In this document: in pieces, positions 1 through 10,924 of the stretch
Position numbering within the stretch: the stretch's first letter is position 1
How the letters are laid out: each line of letters opens with the position of its first letter
NCBI GenBank assembly: GCA_008973525.1
Contig: WACJ01000098.1
Coordinates: forward strand, 806,001 to 870,000
Origin: Stenopsyche tienmushanensis
Taxonomy: Eukaryota; Arthropoda; Insecta; Trichoptera; Stenopsychidae
Direction: 5' to 3'
DNA: 64,000 bases
The notes under the pieces: generated by a model
Seen by the model: only the letters and a program-made list of their open reading frames with translations
Database searches by the model: none
What the model was told of the DNA's origin: nothing
Translations under genes and position numbers: made by a program

Positions 1-729
1 CCCATGTAGGGAATCTTTTTTAACATAGCTTGCATTTTAAGGAAATGCGTTTAATGTACGTCTTAATTAGTTTTATGAAGACACACGGGCCCAAATACAT
101 TTGAGTGCGCAGATTCCGGGGATTACTTTGTGCCTTTTCGCCAGGACGCCAGGACGTATCCTGCCCCCGACATTATATGCTCTATTCTGGCACGATAATA
201 AAATTTCCATAATGATATTGTTACGTCACGGAGGTAACTTTATGATAAAATTTTCCCCCTTTTTCCTTCGTCTTCTTCGGTTTGGGTGGCCTTTGAACCC
301 TTTGCGCCTTCTCCGAGCCTCACAAAGAGAGCCCTAATGTAATTTCGGATCTGATTAATTAATATATCGATTGCGCTCTTACAACTTAAAGTAAATATTA
401 GGCATAAAAAGCCCCACACAGCGATTAAACTCGGAGCCATCGATTATTAATATTGGAGTGCTTCCGATTATGGATGTTCCGTGATGGATGAATAAACTTT
501 TAACAACCATTCATTAACAAACATTAATTATTTACCAATTTTATGCCATACAATGGAAGAGTACTAGTAAATTTAAGAGCAACAATTTATGGCGAGATCG
601 TTGATTTGATAACAAAGTAAATGTGTTAAAAATATTTTTTAATTTAAAAATCGCCTTAATATATAACTAGCGAATAGCCGGCATGCGTTGTTATGCCACA
701 CGTGCTTAGTAATTATTTGAAAACAAAGG
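1..729. other. AT-rich non-coding stretch, no gene seen
   Basis: No protein-like reading frame, inverted-repeat end or known repeat is recognised. The short open frames near the start have compositions expected of chance. The first 450 bases are somewhat richer in GC than what follows, without any motif I can name. Confidence 0.6.
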
Positions 730-749
730 CATTGCGTGGTTTATTGCTT

Positions 750-1210
750 CAGGTCTCGTGTAGCGCGGGCCGAAGGGCTAGGATCCAAAAGCATACACAC
801 ACTCGCTGTCGCCTCGAAAATTGACTGTCTCCCTATCTGTATGACTATCCCCATATCTGGGGATCACGTTGGACAGTTCGCAGAGCTTCATGGCACATGC
901 CCGCAGCACGATGAAGAAGGCGGATGCCCCCTCCTGACTCCCTATAAGGGTATTTTTGTGGCTATCTCAACCTATGCAGCTTTTTAGGTTCAGTCTTTCC
1001 CCGATTTCGGAGTGTCGTGCGGTGATCCGGTTATGGACGCAGATCACATTCTGTGGGCATGTTCGGTCATGGCGTCCGATCGCGAGGCGCTCATTCGAAG
1101 TGTCAGCGGTCTGAAAGGCGGACCGCTTGGACACACAAACCTTGTGGCCACTCCCTCATCTTTTAGGGCATTTAGGGCTTTTTATGTAAGCTATGGGGAG
1201 ACATGCATCC
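750..1210 (+). pseudogene. LINE (jockey/R1-type) C-terminal tail, copy 1
   Basis: This is a decayed 3' end of a non-LTR retrotransposon ORF2. The frame from 1012 reads CGDPVMDADHILWAC, fitting the Cys/His motif (C-x-C-x8-H-x4-C) at the end of LINE proteins, with the first Cys lost. It continues GPLGHTNLVATP and an AFRAF motif. About 100 bases upstream, HVGQFAELH resembles the end of the RNase H-like region. The two parts are separated by non-homologous sequence and stops. The copy at 13398-13830 shares the same order: ADH, W.C, GP.GH.N, VA.P, F.AF. This agreement between two copies is the main support. It is a 5'-truncated, inactive relic; clade assignment is from memory of the family. Confidence 0.6.
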
Positions 1211-1374
1211 CCAGAGCTTTCTACGATCTCCATGTTTATGAAACCCCCCTCCCCCATAGGCTAATTTACATTGGTGGTTCGCATCAAATGAGGTCGCAAG
1301 CGAGACTGGACTTCTCCTCACCCATAAAACGTATATATTTATCTATTTTATCTAGTCTTAATTTATAATATATA

Positions 1375-3445
1375 TGTATCTAAGCTAGTTGTTTTAATTA
1401 TTACAAAATAATAATTACAAAATCCAGCTTATTTCTTTGCGCGCGCATATTTTCTCTCCCCGTCTCTGGCGCCCAAGTTTAATTTCACCAAACCAATATG
1501 TGCCAACATGGTGTATCCGTTAAATGTCTCGCATAACAAATTGCGTACACAAATAATACTTTTACTAATTTTATAACGTTTACGCAAGTACGCATAACAA
1601 TTTCCTAAAGTTTCATTGTAATCGAATAAAACGGTATGGCAGCGCATAAAATATGAACAAACAAACATCGATTTTTATATGTAAGATTTATCTAATAAAA
1701 TTATATTTCTAAGGTTTTTTGATGTATTAATGAAATATTAATGAACAATTGTTTATAATTATTATAAAATAACTAATACTCTGTGGCTTATGTGGTGCCA
1801 TATATGTATAAAAAACAAGACATTTTTATTTTTGAGAAATAGTATTTTATATGGATCATGTTTATAGCAGTTTTATAGTTTAGAGACGTAAACAAATATG
1901 AAAATATATCGGATATCCAAAAATTTCTAGCTTGGCTTACTTGCGGATATATCCGGACTTCCGTGTCATCCCAATAAATATTGATATATTCAGACAGGTC
2001 ACTGTTCAATTTTGTAATATAAATAAATTGGACAATATCGTAAAGCTTTCCGGGTTCGACATTCGAGAAAATGTACATTATTTAGTATGATTATTGAGAC
2101 GAGGGTTTATTTCAGATATATCAGGCCCGTGGCGGGGGGGGTATCATCGCCCAGGGCGCTCGCGGAATATTGAGATATTGTTAAAGCCGCCTATAGGTTA
2201 CGGTTTTATTACCGATCTTGATTGTTCGTTTTGAATGTATGGAGTGGAATATTTGTTTGCCCAATAATCAGCAACAAGACGGCTTCTCAAATTGAACAGT
2301 CCTCCGCCCCGTACGGCGCTGGCGTCAATTCGGATTTGAATGCCATTTGAATATCAATGAATTCAGGTTCTATATCTTTGTGGCAAATCAGTCGAAGGTA
2401 CAATCGTGCACAACTTTGTTTTTGTCAAGCATCCGGGCTTCGTTTGCTCTCCTTATTACAACACAAACTCATATTTGATTCGCTTACACATCTTTTAAGA
2501 CCTGCTTTCTTTCTCGACTGGGTTATCGGGAGCGTATTGAATAAATTTTGCGAATCGAAAATCATATTTGCGGTGTATTGGTTGATAAATAACAAATTTT
2601 AACGTATAATTTAATCAAGCATATCGACGCTGGCGGCCATCTTGGATTTCATGCAAACACGCAGTACATGTGTTCACCGCAGGAAGCGCCACTTTCTAAG
2701 GCGCACAATTTTATTAAGTATCTAATGCAATTAACTGATGCAATATGTATGATGATTAAAAAAAATCTGGGTAAGGATATTAAACTATAGATTGACTTAT
2801 ATTGACGACAGCATTATCGAAATGAGAGAATCGCAAGTCATCATGCTGATTGTGGTTTTAATCACACTAAAAGCAATCTGTGATCTGTGGTTGTCGGTTA
2901 CATTAATAATGTAGGAAGTGTTCCGATCTATGATATCTGCTATAAATGACAATCGTGGCAAAAATCTTTGCGAATATATTATAAATGTCCTGCGTCAATT
3001 TTATTAATGGACTTAGCGTAAAAACTACGTATTTTTGCCCAGTGTCATTTATTTTTGACTGTTAAAAGTTGCAATATCTCCTAGGCGAATGCAACTGACT
3101 GATTGCTCAGTACAGAGCAACTTGTCTAGCCTTCGTTCAGTATCGCTTCCATCCATCAGGGCTGCAATTAAATTTCTGTACGGATGTGCCTCGTTGCAAA
3201 TTACAAACGCTTATTAAATATTTTGCATGGATTAAATTTGTGCTCTTCTACACAGTGTTGAAGGCTTAAAATCATTTTCATTAAGCAAAAAATATATATT
3301 TATCAGAATAAAATATTTTGGCAAATGACGCATGTATTGCTGCCGTATTATCGCATATCTTGCAATTGGTGTACATATAAAAATATAAATAATATGTAAA
3401 TTTAGGCGTTGAATAATCATGGTTATTTTTTTGTGATAATAATAT
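1375..3445. other. AT-rich non-coding stretch with one dispersed repeat copy
   Basis: No gene is recognised. Positions 1609-1666 hold a copy of the 'ACGGTATGGCAGCGCATAA' repeat that is duplicated at 34.3 kb. A run of eight or more G lies near 2136. The remaining sequence shows no motif I can name. Confidence 0.6.
1609..1666 (+). repeat. Dispersed 'ACGGTATGGCAGCGCATAA' repeat, copy 1
   Basis: The words 'ACGGTATGGCAGCGCATAA' and 'GAACAAACAAA' match both units of the tandem pair at 34270-34444, in the same order and spacing. The nature of the repeat is unknown. It could be an end fragment of a transposon. Confidence 0.55.
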
Positions 3446-3453
3446 TTTTATTA

Positions 3454-3550
3454 CAGTCAACTCTTCTATAGCGTCCACTTCTATAGAGTTTTTTTCCTAT
3501 AACGTTTGCGGCAGTCTTTTCGTATAGCGATCCCTTCTTTAGCGTATTCT
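3454..3550 (+). mobile_element. pogo/Tigger-type terminal repeat, solo end
   Basis: After a TA dinucleotide (3452-3453) the sequence starts 'CAGTCAACTCTTCTATAGCG' and repeats TATAG/TATAACG words. This is the appearance of pogo-superfamily MITE ends and matches those at 48179 and 18150. I find no matching right end within the next 1.5 kb, so this is a single surviving end or a badly eroded element. Confidence 0.5.
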
Positions 3551-4074
3551 GTGATGCTAAACGTTTTTAGTGAATCACTGGCGCTTCGGTGTTGAGAATG
3601 AGAAAATATATTTCTACGACAAATTTTGGAACGTACAAAATATGGAGAAAAAACTAATAAAATATATGAAGAATTGAATTATTGTGTAGGTTTAGAATTT
3701 CCAAAATTTAAATAAGAGAAAATAAAATACGAAAAAGGATTTCCATTGGATCATCAGTCAGTATAAGTCAAACTGCTCGTGTAAAAGATACATTATTAGC
3801 TAGAACATAATTTATTTTAACGATAAGGATTGAAGATCGTCGCTAAAATTGTCCTCCTAGATGGATATCCGATTAAAAGCAATCAAATTATTTGGGTATT
3901 TAAAAGAAAAAGAACACGATTCAATGCCCTCAAAAAATGAGACAAAAAACCTAAGACGCCTCTTGCAAGTCTTTTTGTTATCAGATCGTAGAAGGAGCTA
4001 AGAAAGAGGACGAAGACTGATCATTTAGTGATAAAATATGACGTTCTTCATGAAAATATTTAATTTTTTGCGGA

Positions 4075-4195
4075 GAGAGATCCGAGCTACGAGATCGCTG
4101 GGAAGCCAGCGGGAAGAATACGTCTTCCCGCAACCAAGGTTATTAAACAACTTTTTTGTTTTTTTCCTGTGCGTCGTATTGGTTAAATCGGTCGT
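4075..4195 (+). repeat. SINE-like dispersed repeat, copy A
   Basis: It contains the family core: GAGAGAGATC, then the palindrome GCGGGAAGA...TCTTCCCGC, then 'CAACCAAGG'. It continues with a weak match to the shared tail (TGTGCGTCGTATTGG). Four other copies lie at 20338, 23411, 29983 and 62770. No RNA polymerase III boxes are visible, so SINE is only a size-and-copy-number description. Confidence 0.55.
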
Positions 4196-4199
4196 TCAT

Positions 4200-6175
4200 T
4201 GAAAGATACAATTATATACTACTTTAAAACATTTCATACACTACTTGATGAAATTGAAAAAATATTTCCTATTGATAATACTTTTGCCTTTTTCTAGATA
4301 GTTTTATAACAAATTTAAGTGACCCAGTTTGGATAATAGCCTATTTTCTTATAATCTACTTTTGGGAAACTCGACGACAAGAATAGTTTTTTTGTGTATC
4401 TAAATTGGGCTATTATTTTTTTTTTCCAGGGAAATGTTTGCTACATTTACATTTCGGGGAAGAATGCTCATAAATTTTAAACGGAAGAGCAATTCTTTAC
4501 AGTTCGTCTGTGTACATTGTTGTTTGGAAACAATTTTCGATAACAGTCCCACAAGAGCAATTAGAGTTTTTATAAACTGTGCGAAGGGAAAAACTTTCTT
4601 CAGACGTTCAACAGCTTCATTTAGTAGACTGGGCGACTAGAGAAAATAAAGAAAACATATATATAAGCGACGCGAGTGGAAAACTTTTGAAATATAAAAA
4701 GGAAACAGAAGTGTTTTGCACAGTTACAGTTTTCAAAGGCAAAGAAAGTAGCAGAGGCAGAAAACCTCTCAACAAAACCCTCCTTCCCTTTTCCATCAAG
4801 TTGCAAAAAAAAATTATAGAGGAAGTACATCGGACGGAGCAGAGCTCGCACCTCTAAACATCCAAAGCAATGATCATTCGAAAGAAACTTCTAATGATGG
4901 TCGTACCGGGGGTTGAGCAAAATGAAACGAAATTATGGGACGGGAACAGGAAAAAAATCCCTAAATTCATATAAACACCGCATCTGGGTGGGTCTCATTC
5001 ATTTTTATATCCAACAACGTGTCTTTTTTCACCCGAGAGAGCAAGGGTGTGAATTTTTCGCGGAACAGGGAACCTTGAAAAGAAATACAATAATGCCGTC
5101 AGCCTAAATATTTACCTTGAAGATGAACTATATTAAACGGATAAAATGCGAAAAAAATGCGGAAAATATATGGAAAATTCAAACTTTTTTCGGATATGCC
5201 TATTAACACATTGGGCGCCATATTTGTTTAGGCTGTATTATAAGCGATAAATAAAATAAATATTAATGTGGGGGTTTTTTTTGACTTCCATACATGTTTT
5301 AATAAGGATACAATTATATTCATTTTAATATTTAAGTATAAGGGATAAAACCTATTTTTTAACCTGAGATGTCAATTGAAACAGAAAGAACATAAATTAC
5401 AGGATCTCTTAAGGTTTAGGGAACACTTAACCATTTTATGGACCTTCTGATGAATTTATCATTATAAGTATTTGATATGCTAAAAAATATATTAATGTAA
5501 TTAACATGAATCATGGATAAAGATGATTGATTGGAATTATTAATACTGTCGATCTTTCAAATATCGTTGGAAATTGTTCCACTATTTTTTGGTACTTTAT
5601 ATAAATATATTAGATTGCAAAACTTGTAAAACCCAAACAAATAATACGGCTAAATTTGATTAAATTTCCAAGATCCATTCTCAAATATGCTAAGCAGACA
5701 AATTGGAAAGCGCGATAAACACGTAGCGGCATGGAGTTGTCCCGTGGGTCCTTGAAAAACATGGAAAACAAATCCGCTTCGTCACTTATTTCAATTTGGA
5801 AAGTCTTTCAGTGCATTTCCCCGAAAGAACCTTATACTGACAATCGAGGAAAAGTGTAAAACGAGTGCATTGATCTGGCGAAGGCAACGCGATGGAGTTA
5901 CATGGGAAGTGCATCTCGTGACCCATTCCCTCGGGGCTTCATCTCGGTAATTTGGGAAGAAAAGCTTATTTTAAAATTTCAAGAAGAGTGGATGCCGATA
6001 CGTGTGTTCCTTTAAAAGCAGGTTTATCTCGTGTGTGTTGCACAATTTTTCACCGGCGACGGGAGCTTCCTAAACGTTTCAAGCTCAACATTTATTATAT
6101 ATTATGATATCAAATATAAGTAGAACCCAAAATGGTTTTCGTTTATTGCTGGATCGTTTTGGGGGATTATTTGCA
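4200..6175. other. Non-coding stretch, no element recognised
   Basis: An open frame at 4579-4857 (92 codons, rich in Lys and Glu) has no recognisable motif. A T-rich tract followed by AG near 4430 could pass for a splice acceptor but leads into nothing recognisable. The 5700-6060 part is GC-richer and repeat-poor. No firm feature. Confidence 0.55.
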
Positions 6176-6229
6176 CTTAGATTGTTGAAATCGCAAGTAA
6201 AGTAGTTCAAAGAAATCTGAAAAAAATCG

Positions 6230-6595
6230 CGAAAGTGTGGAGACAAGGAAGATCGGTGCCGCACGAACTAAGCGAAGAGAACCTGTGCGATCGCATTAAT
6301 GCCTGCGAACAACTTCTAAAAATGGAATCTGAAACGCCGTTTTTGTGCAACTTAATAACTGAAAATGAGAAATGGGTTATTTACTTTAATTATGGATCCA
6401 AAAATCAATAGTAATCGCAGGGTCAGATAGACAAACCAACCCCTAAGCCTGGCCTGACAACAAACAAAAAAAGATTTTGTCTGTTTGGTGGGCCTGCAAG
6501 GGTATCATTCATTTTGACATACTTAAATCTGGACAAACAATAAATGCAATAATTTATTGTGAAAAATCTCGTGCATTGAAGATAAGTTTTTTTCA
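6230..6595 (+). pseudogene. mariner transposase fragment (middle part)
   Basis: The frame reads QGRSVPHELSEENLCDRINA followed by a leucine-rich stretch and ENEKWVIYFN. This is the region running into the first catalytic Asp of mariner transposases (TGDEKW); here that Asp is Asn. Two adjacent stops follow. The match resumes in a shifted frame over the Trp-Trp region, where FGGPARVS stands in place of a WWD..G motif, and on to LDKQTINAIIYCEKSRA. The second and third catalytic regions are missing. The copy ends abruptly where the dispersed repeat at 6597 starts. No terminal repeats were found. Confidence 0.75.
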
Positions 6596-6596
6596 G

Positions 6597-6845
6597 GCAT
6601 TTGCTTTCTGTTGTGCAGCTATTTTTGTCTATTAATATGTTGCGAAAATAAAAAAACAGGGTTACTGTGCAAGCCTGCCAGTTTACTTCTGAAGGAGTAC
6701 ATTTACATGCAAAAGATTGGTGTTACTCGGCTAATAACACCACTCAAGAACAGTCAAGCGGGAATAACAAAACTAGTCAATGATAAGAAAGATGCGAGTA
6801 TCTTAATTATCAAAACAAACGCCTGCTTTAAAGACAACACAAATG
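6597..6845 (+). repeat. Dispersed 250-bp repeat, copy 1
   Basis: It aligns from end to end with 46836-47080, sharing for example 'CTATTAATAT.TTGCGAAAATAAA' and 'CTTAATTATCAAAACAAAC'. The left edge coincides with the break in the adjacent mariner relic, and the word GCAT.TGCTTTCTGTT opens both copies. A reading frame is open here over 88 codons but not in the twin, so it is unlikely to be coding. The element class is unknown. Confidence 0.7.
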
Positions 6846-7295
6846 AAAGTAGTCTTATCTTTTTTGGAAGAGCTTAATAGCTTAATATATAGATATATAA
6901 TAATATATATAAATAATAATAGTCAACATTTAAAAAAAAGAGTTTAATGGGTTAAAATGCATTCACCCTACTTCAATACCCAGCGAAAGGGTGATTTCAT
7001 TATCGCTAAATGTCGTCACAAAAATAAGATCGTCATTAAAAAACTGATCAGTTGATGTATTTATTATACTTTCAGAAGACGTTTTTCCTAAATCAAGCGG
7101 AATAAATATTTTTTTGCTTCAATAAATTCTCTTTTTTGCAATTTTTCGCAACAATAATTACATATTTTGTTATGATTATTGATTGCTCTGATAATTTTAA
7201 ATTTGTCTTACAAATGTTAAATTGAATGTGCCGATGATTGTCTAATAATTTAAATTTATCTGTTATTTTAATTTTATATAACATGAATTTCTTAA

Positions 7296-7370
7296 AACCG
7301 AAAACCGGTGGAAACCGGTTTAATTCGAAAACCAAAAACCGGTTTTGAAGAATGTCGGTTTTTGTGATGA
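7296..7370. repeat. 'AACCGGTTT'-rich element end
   Basis: Clustered AAACCGGTT and GAAAACCG words in both orientations resemble the elements at 17857-18485 and 48462-48596, which carry hAT-like ends (CAGGGCTTYRAACCGG). Here only the inner part is recognisable. Confidence 0.4.
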
Positions 7371-7774
7371 ATAAAGGTTATATCTAACGATGGAAATTAT
7401 ATATTGTAATTATAGATTAAAAATAAAAATAATGAGAATTCAAATCTTTAATTGAAAAAAAAACGAAAATATTTATGGGTACATCTTATATTAGAGAATT
7501 TGGTCCATTGTGTATTCTTTTATCGGTCCTTTTGTGTATTAAGATTTTCATGTATTTAATGATTAACTTTGTATGTATTTATATTTGGTATTATTAAGGA
7601 ATGATGTATGACAAAGTTGAGAGTTTCAGAGGGGTGATAAACATGTCTTAATAATAACCAGGATCAAATTTTAATACGGCTTGAGTATATTTCATATTTA
7701 CATATAGCGCCACTATGGCAGGGATAAAGGACCTTTCACTTCTTATCTATCGTATTCCATACGGACATCGCCAA

Positions 7775-7915
7775 GTTTGAGTCCTAAGTATTTACCCCGG
7801 GGCCTGCTGGGCGGCAACCCTTGTGCGACCCGCTGTTGCATCTGACCCGACAAGTGTCAGTACTCTCGAAGAGGGTCGCGAAAGAGATATGGGAAAATAG
7901 GGGGGGTGCTATTAA
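7775..7915 (+). other. GC-rich, protein-like short frame, unassigned
   Basis: Within AT-rich surroundings this segment is GC-rich and gives a frame of about 40 codons (PGACWAATLVRPAVASDP, then STLEEGRERDMGK) before a stop. The amino-acid composition looks coding-like, but I recognise no family and see no clear splice sites. It may be an exon, a transposon fragment or chance. Confidence 0.2.
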
Positions 7916-8154
7916 ACTGACCCTATTTATAAACTAATAAAAGAAACTATCCTCGGCTACGAATGCCCAAATACCAACAATCAATTCTGATTAGTCTGTA
8001 GATTTTGGATGCTGAAAGTTTATTTAAAAAAAGATTTTTTAATTAGCAGCTTAAAGGGAAAGTATATGAAAGCGCCGTCGAAGTTTCGGTGATATTTTAT
8101 AAGTCTAGGAAACGTGCTCAAAGTTAAGTGTATTTTGGACAAGTTGTGGTGAGA

Positions 8155-8342
8155 TCAAGTGGTGGTTTGGGGCACTCGCCACTTCTTCACCACATCCCAT
8201 CGACCTTTTGGATCCCTATATAGCAACTGGCCCAGAAGGGAAAACTATACCAACCACTTTGGTATCGGTCAATCCTCTTAGGACGCGAGCCGAACTAGGA
8301 TACAAGAAATCCTCGAAGGCATCTGGGAAATGTCTCTAAAAT
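8155..8342 (+). other. Protein-like frame, unassigned
   Basis: A frame of about 60 codons contains TSSPHPIDLLDPYIATGPEG and then NPLRTRAELGYKKSS before a stop near 8338. Composition resembles protein better than the neighbouring AT-rich frames. No family is recognised. Upstream in the same frame there is a stop, so a splice acceptor or a transposon origin would be needed. Confidence 0.2.
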
Positions 8343-8589
8343 GTTAATCTACGCCTTCGGTTATTTGGTCGTTATGTTCCGAAACAAATGTCAATACTTC
8401 ACTTCGGATTACGTCATCCGCTCCGGTGGTTTACGTTTTACTTTTATCTATTATTCGGGACTATTTATCGGCGCTGGGAGAGCCAATTACTTTCCGGATC
8501 ACGACCGAATAAATATATCAAACAGTTAGTCGAACCCGATTTATGCTTTAAAAACGAATTAATTTTAAGCCCGTTGTAATGACGAACCT

Positions 8590-9480
8590 CATCAATTTAA
8601 ATCTCAACTGCCCTTATACGAGTATGGATCGATAGATTTCAAAAAACACCAGTTTATGCAAATATCTTTAAAAAAATACATGCTCATGGAAACAATGACG
8701 ATCCAAAGCACTACATATTTATACATTATCCCTGTTAATAATCACTAAACAAGGTTGCTTTATATTTGCATTTTTTGGATATTTAAACACTTTTGAAGTT
8801 CTTACATGAATTTTGCAATTCGGTCAAGCGAAGGATAGTCATTTTAAAAAAACTAATTTATGATTTTTGCGGAATTTTTAGATCAGAAATTTTTAATTAT
8901 TCCCGACAATCGTATTAATGAAATATTATCCTCTTTTAAACTCACATATTGATAACTTTGATCATAATATTTTTTAAGAAAGCGCCTAAAAACTTATAAA
9001 TTTAGGCTATTTATTGTCTTTTGAAATTTTTAATATGCGCAATGAATCTCATGGGCATATTTGGGTTAAACGCTTATTTGCTTTAAAGTACATTAACAAA
9101 GACACGCTTTAATAGCGAACCAAATTTTATCGATATTTTATGGCAATTTTCACGATGCTAAAACTTAAACGAGCGAAAATTCATAGTGATTTTCATATAG
9201 CCAAATTTTCTTGCGGAATTTTTGGGTTATTAAAATTTATGTCACCATATATTAAATTATTAATCCCCCGGGTAATAAGTTCGCTCTTACTAAAAGGTCA
9301 CTAGGATAGAAATTAGACAACACACGAATACGACTCCCACACTGTAATAACGCGGAATCACAATTAAAATGTAAGGCTTATCTAAATTTAAATTTGACAC
9401 ACTATCACAATAATATGCTTAAAATATCATTCGCTTAAATGCCAAAGTGAGTAAAATTACCTATTAATATGTATATGAAT
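8590..9480. other. AT-rich non-coding stretch, nothing recognised
   Basis: No coding frame, terminal repeat or dispersed repeat is recognised here. Confidence 0.55.
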
Positions 9481-9485
9481 TTATC

Positions 9486-9585
9486 ATATACTGGTAGTGC
9501 CAAAAATATGTGTCGTTTTAGTTTATTCTGACTAGTTTTAATGTCTGGATGTTTAAGATTTTGGCAGAAAAATAGCTCGAATCTG
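9486..9585 (+). mobile_element. Solo end of the 'AGTGCCAAAAATACGTG' element
   Basis: It begins 'GGTAGTGCCAAAAATATGTG' and continues with matches to the interior of the complete element at 56908-57460 (a TATCTGGAT/TGTCTGGAT word and TTTTGGCAGAAAAA). Only the left end is found. Confidence 0.5.
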
Positions 9586-9935
9586 GTATTTTTGACAATA
9601 TTTATATAAGCAAACTTGTAATTAGGAATTTAAAATAAGCGATCTTAGATGGCGATTATGACATAAATTATGACCTGAACAAATGCTTATTTTCATGGCC
9701 ACTCGTTGCTCCAAATCATTAATGCATTTTGCTTTTACTTGAATATGATTTTATTCAGTGTTGTTATTCAGTGTCCCTGTAAATGTTTACACTTTTAGCA
9801 TTTTTATTATATTTCAAAGATGCATAGGATGCAGCAGGGAAACTTCCTTATTATTTCAACAAAGTTAAGATGACTCTCATTTGAAAGAGCAAAACCTAAT
9901 GTTTTTTGTAATCGTAGCTTATCATTACAATAATA

Positions 9936-10921
9936 TTAGGCAAAGCGGAAAGAAATGTCATTTTTTTGTTATTTGGAGAAAAAAATATTTTAATAAAAGC
10001 TCCATAGATTAGTTAGCTTTTGAATGCCTCTTTCGTAAAATTTGGCCGGTTTTCCACTAAAGTAAGAATCCAAATGATTTCCGCTTTTAACCTATCTAAT
10101 GCACAGTATAGCTCTGCTGTGACAGTTTGGCCAAGTTTTAATAATTCGTAGTGAATTACGCCAAAAAAATCCCACCAAACACAAAGGAGGACCTTTTTCA
10201 AGGATAATGACGGTCGAGGGGTAGAAACAGGTACTTGATTTGAAGTAAGGCACTGTTTTTTCCTTCTCGAACTGTTATAGAAGATCCACTTCTCATCTCC
10301 AGTAACGATCCTTCTTAAAAATGGATCGGTTTCATACTTGGACAATAACGATGAACAAATGGTTATCCGTTGTTCCAAGACCGTTGATGACAACTCGTGC
10401 TGTATCCAAATTATCTGTTTATGTTTTTCCCGAGTCTTTTCAAATGGTCTTTTACTATCGACCAGGGAACAGCCGATGTCTAGCGATAATTCTTTATTAG
10501 TTTTTAGAAGATCAGATTCTACCAGAGAATTGAATGCGTCATCATCGATTATTGGAGGTCGTTCTGATTTTGGTTTATTCTTCAAATTCTATCGCCACTT
10601 TTGAATTATTTGAACCATCTATGACATTTTCGAATATTCAATATGTTGCCATATGTATCACAGATGCTATGGGTAGCTTCTTTTGCTTTTAATGCTTTAT
10701 CGAATAAAAATATTAAACAAGATCGCAAATGGGTCTCATCAATTTTTAGCTTGGACATTTTCACTATGGCTAAAAAAATATTAAAATATTTTAAAAAGTA
10801 AGATAAATAATAGAGCTTCAAAATAACACCAACCTTGACGTATTCACTTGACAGCAACTCGAGTCAAACTGACGCCAAAGGACGCAAACAAAAAAATGAC
10901 ATTTCTTTCCGCTTTGTCTAA
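9936..10921 (-). mobile_element. mariner element with long terminal inverted repeats
   Basis: The ends start TTAGGCAAAGCGGAAAGAAA on the left and TTAGACAAAGCGGAAAGAAA on the right, continuing to about 33 bp of near-perfect inverted repeat. Each end is flanked by TA (9934-9935 and 10922-10923), the mariner target site. The 986-bp length is shorter than the usual ~1.3 kb because the transposase is internally deleted. The element is dead but could in principle be mobilised in trans. The well preserved ends compared with the other relics suggest a fairly recent arrival. Confidence 0.85.
10013..10758 (-). pseudogene. mariner transposase, internally deleted
   Basis: The frame starts MSKLKIDETHLR on the minus strand, the beginning of the mariner helix-turn-helix domain. 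A stop after HRWFK (10606-10608) and a small shift follow. Coding then resumes over RPPIIDDDAF (linker) and into the catalytic domain: VTGDEKWIFYN carries the first catalytic Asp, and LLCVWWDFFGVIHYELL follows. After LDRLKAEI the frame jumps to the C-terminal segment ENRPNFTKEAF. About 100 residues including the second and third catalytic Asp are therefore missing. The protein would be inactive. Confidence 0.8.
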
Positions 10922-10924
10922 TAA

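Noticed and set aside
10338..10604. Plus-strand frame over the mariner
   Set aside because: It is the antisense shadow of the transposase.
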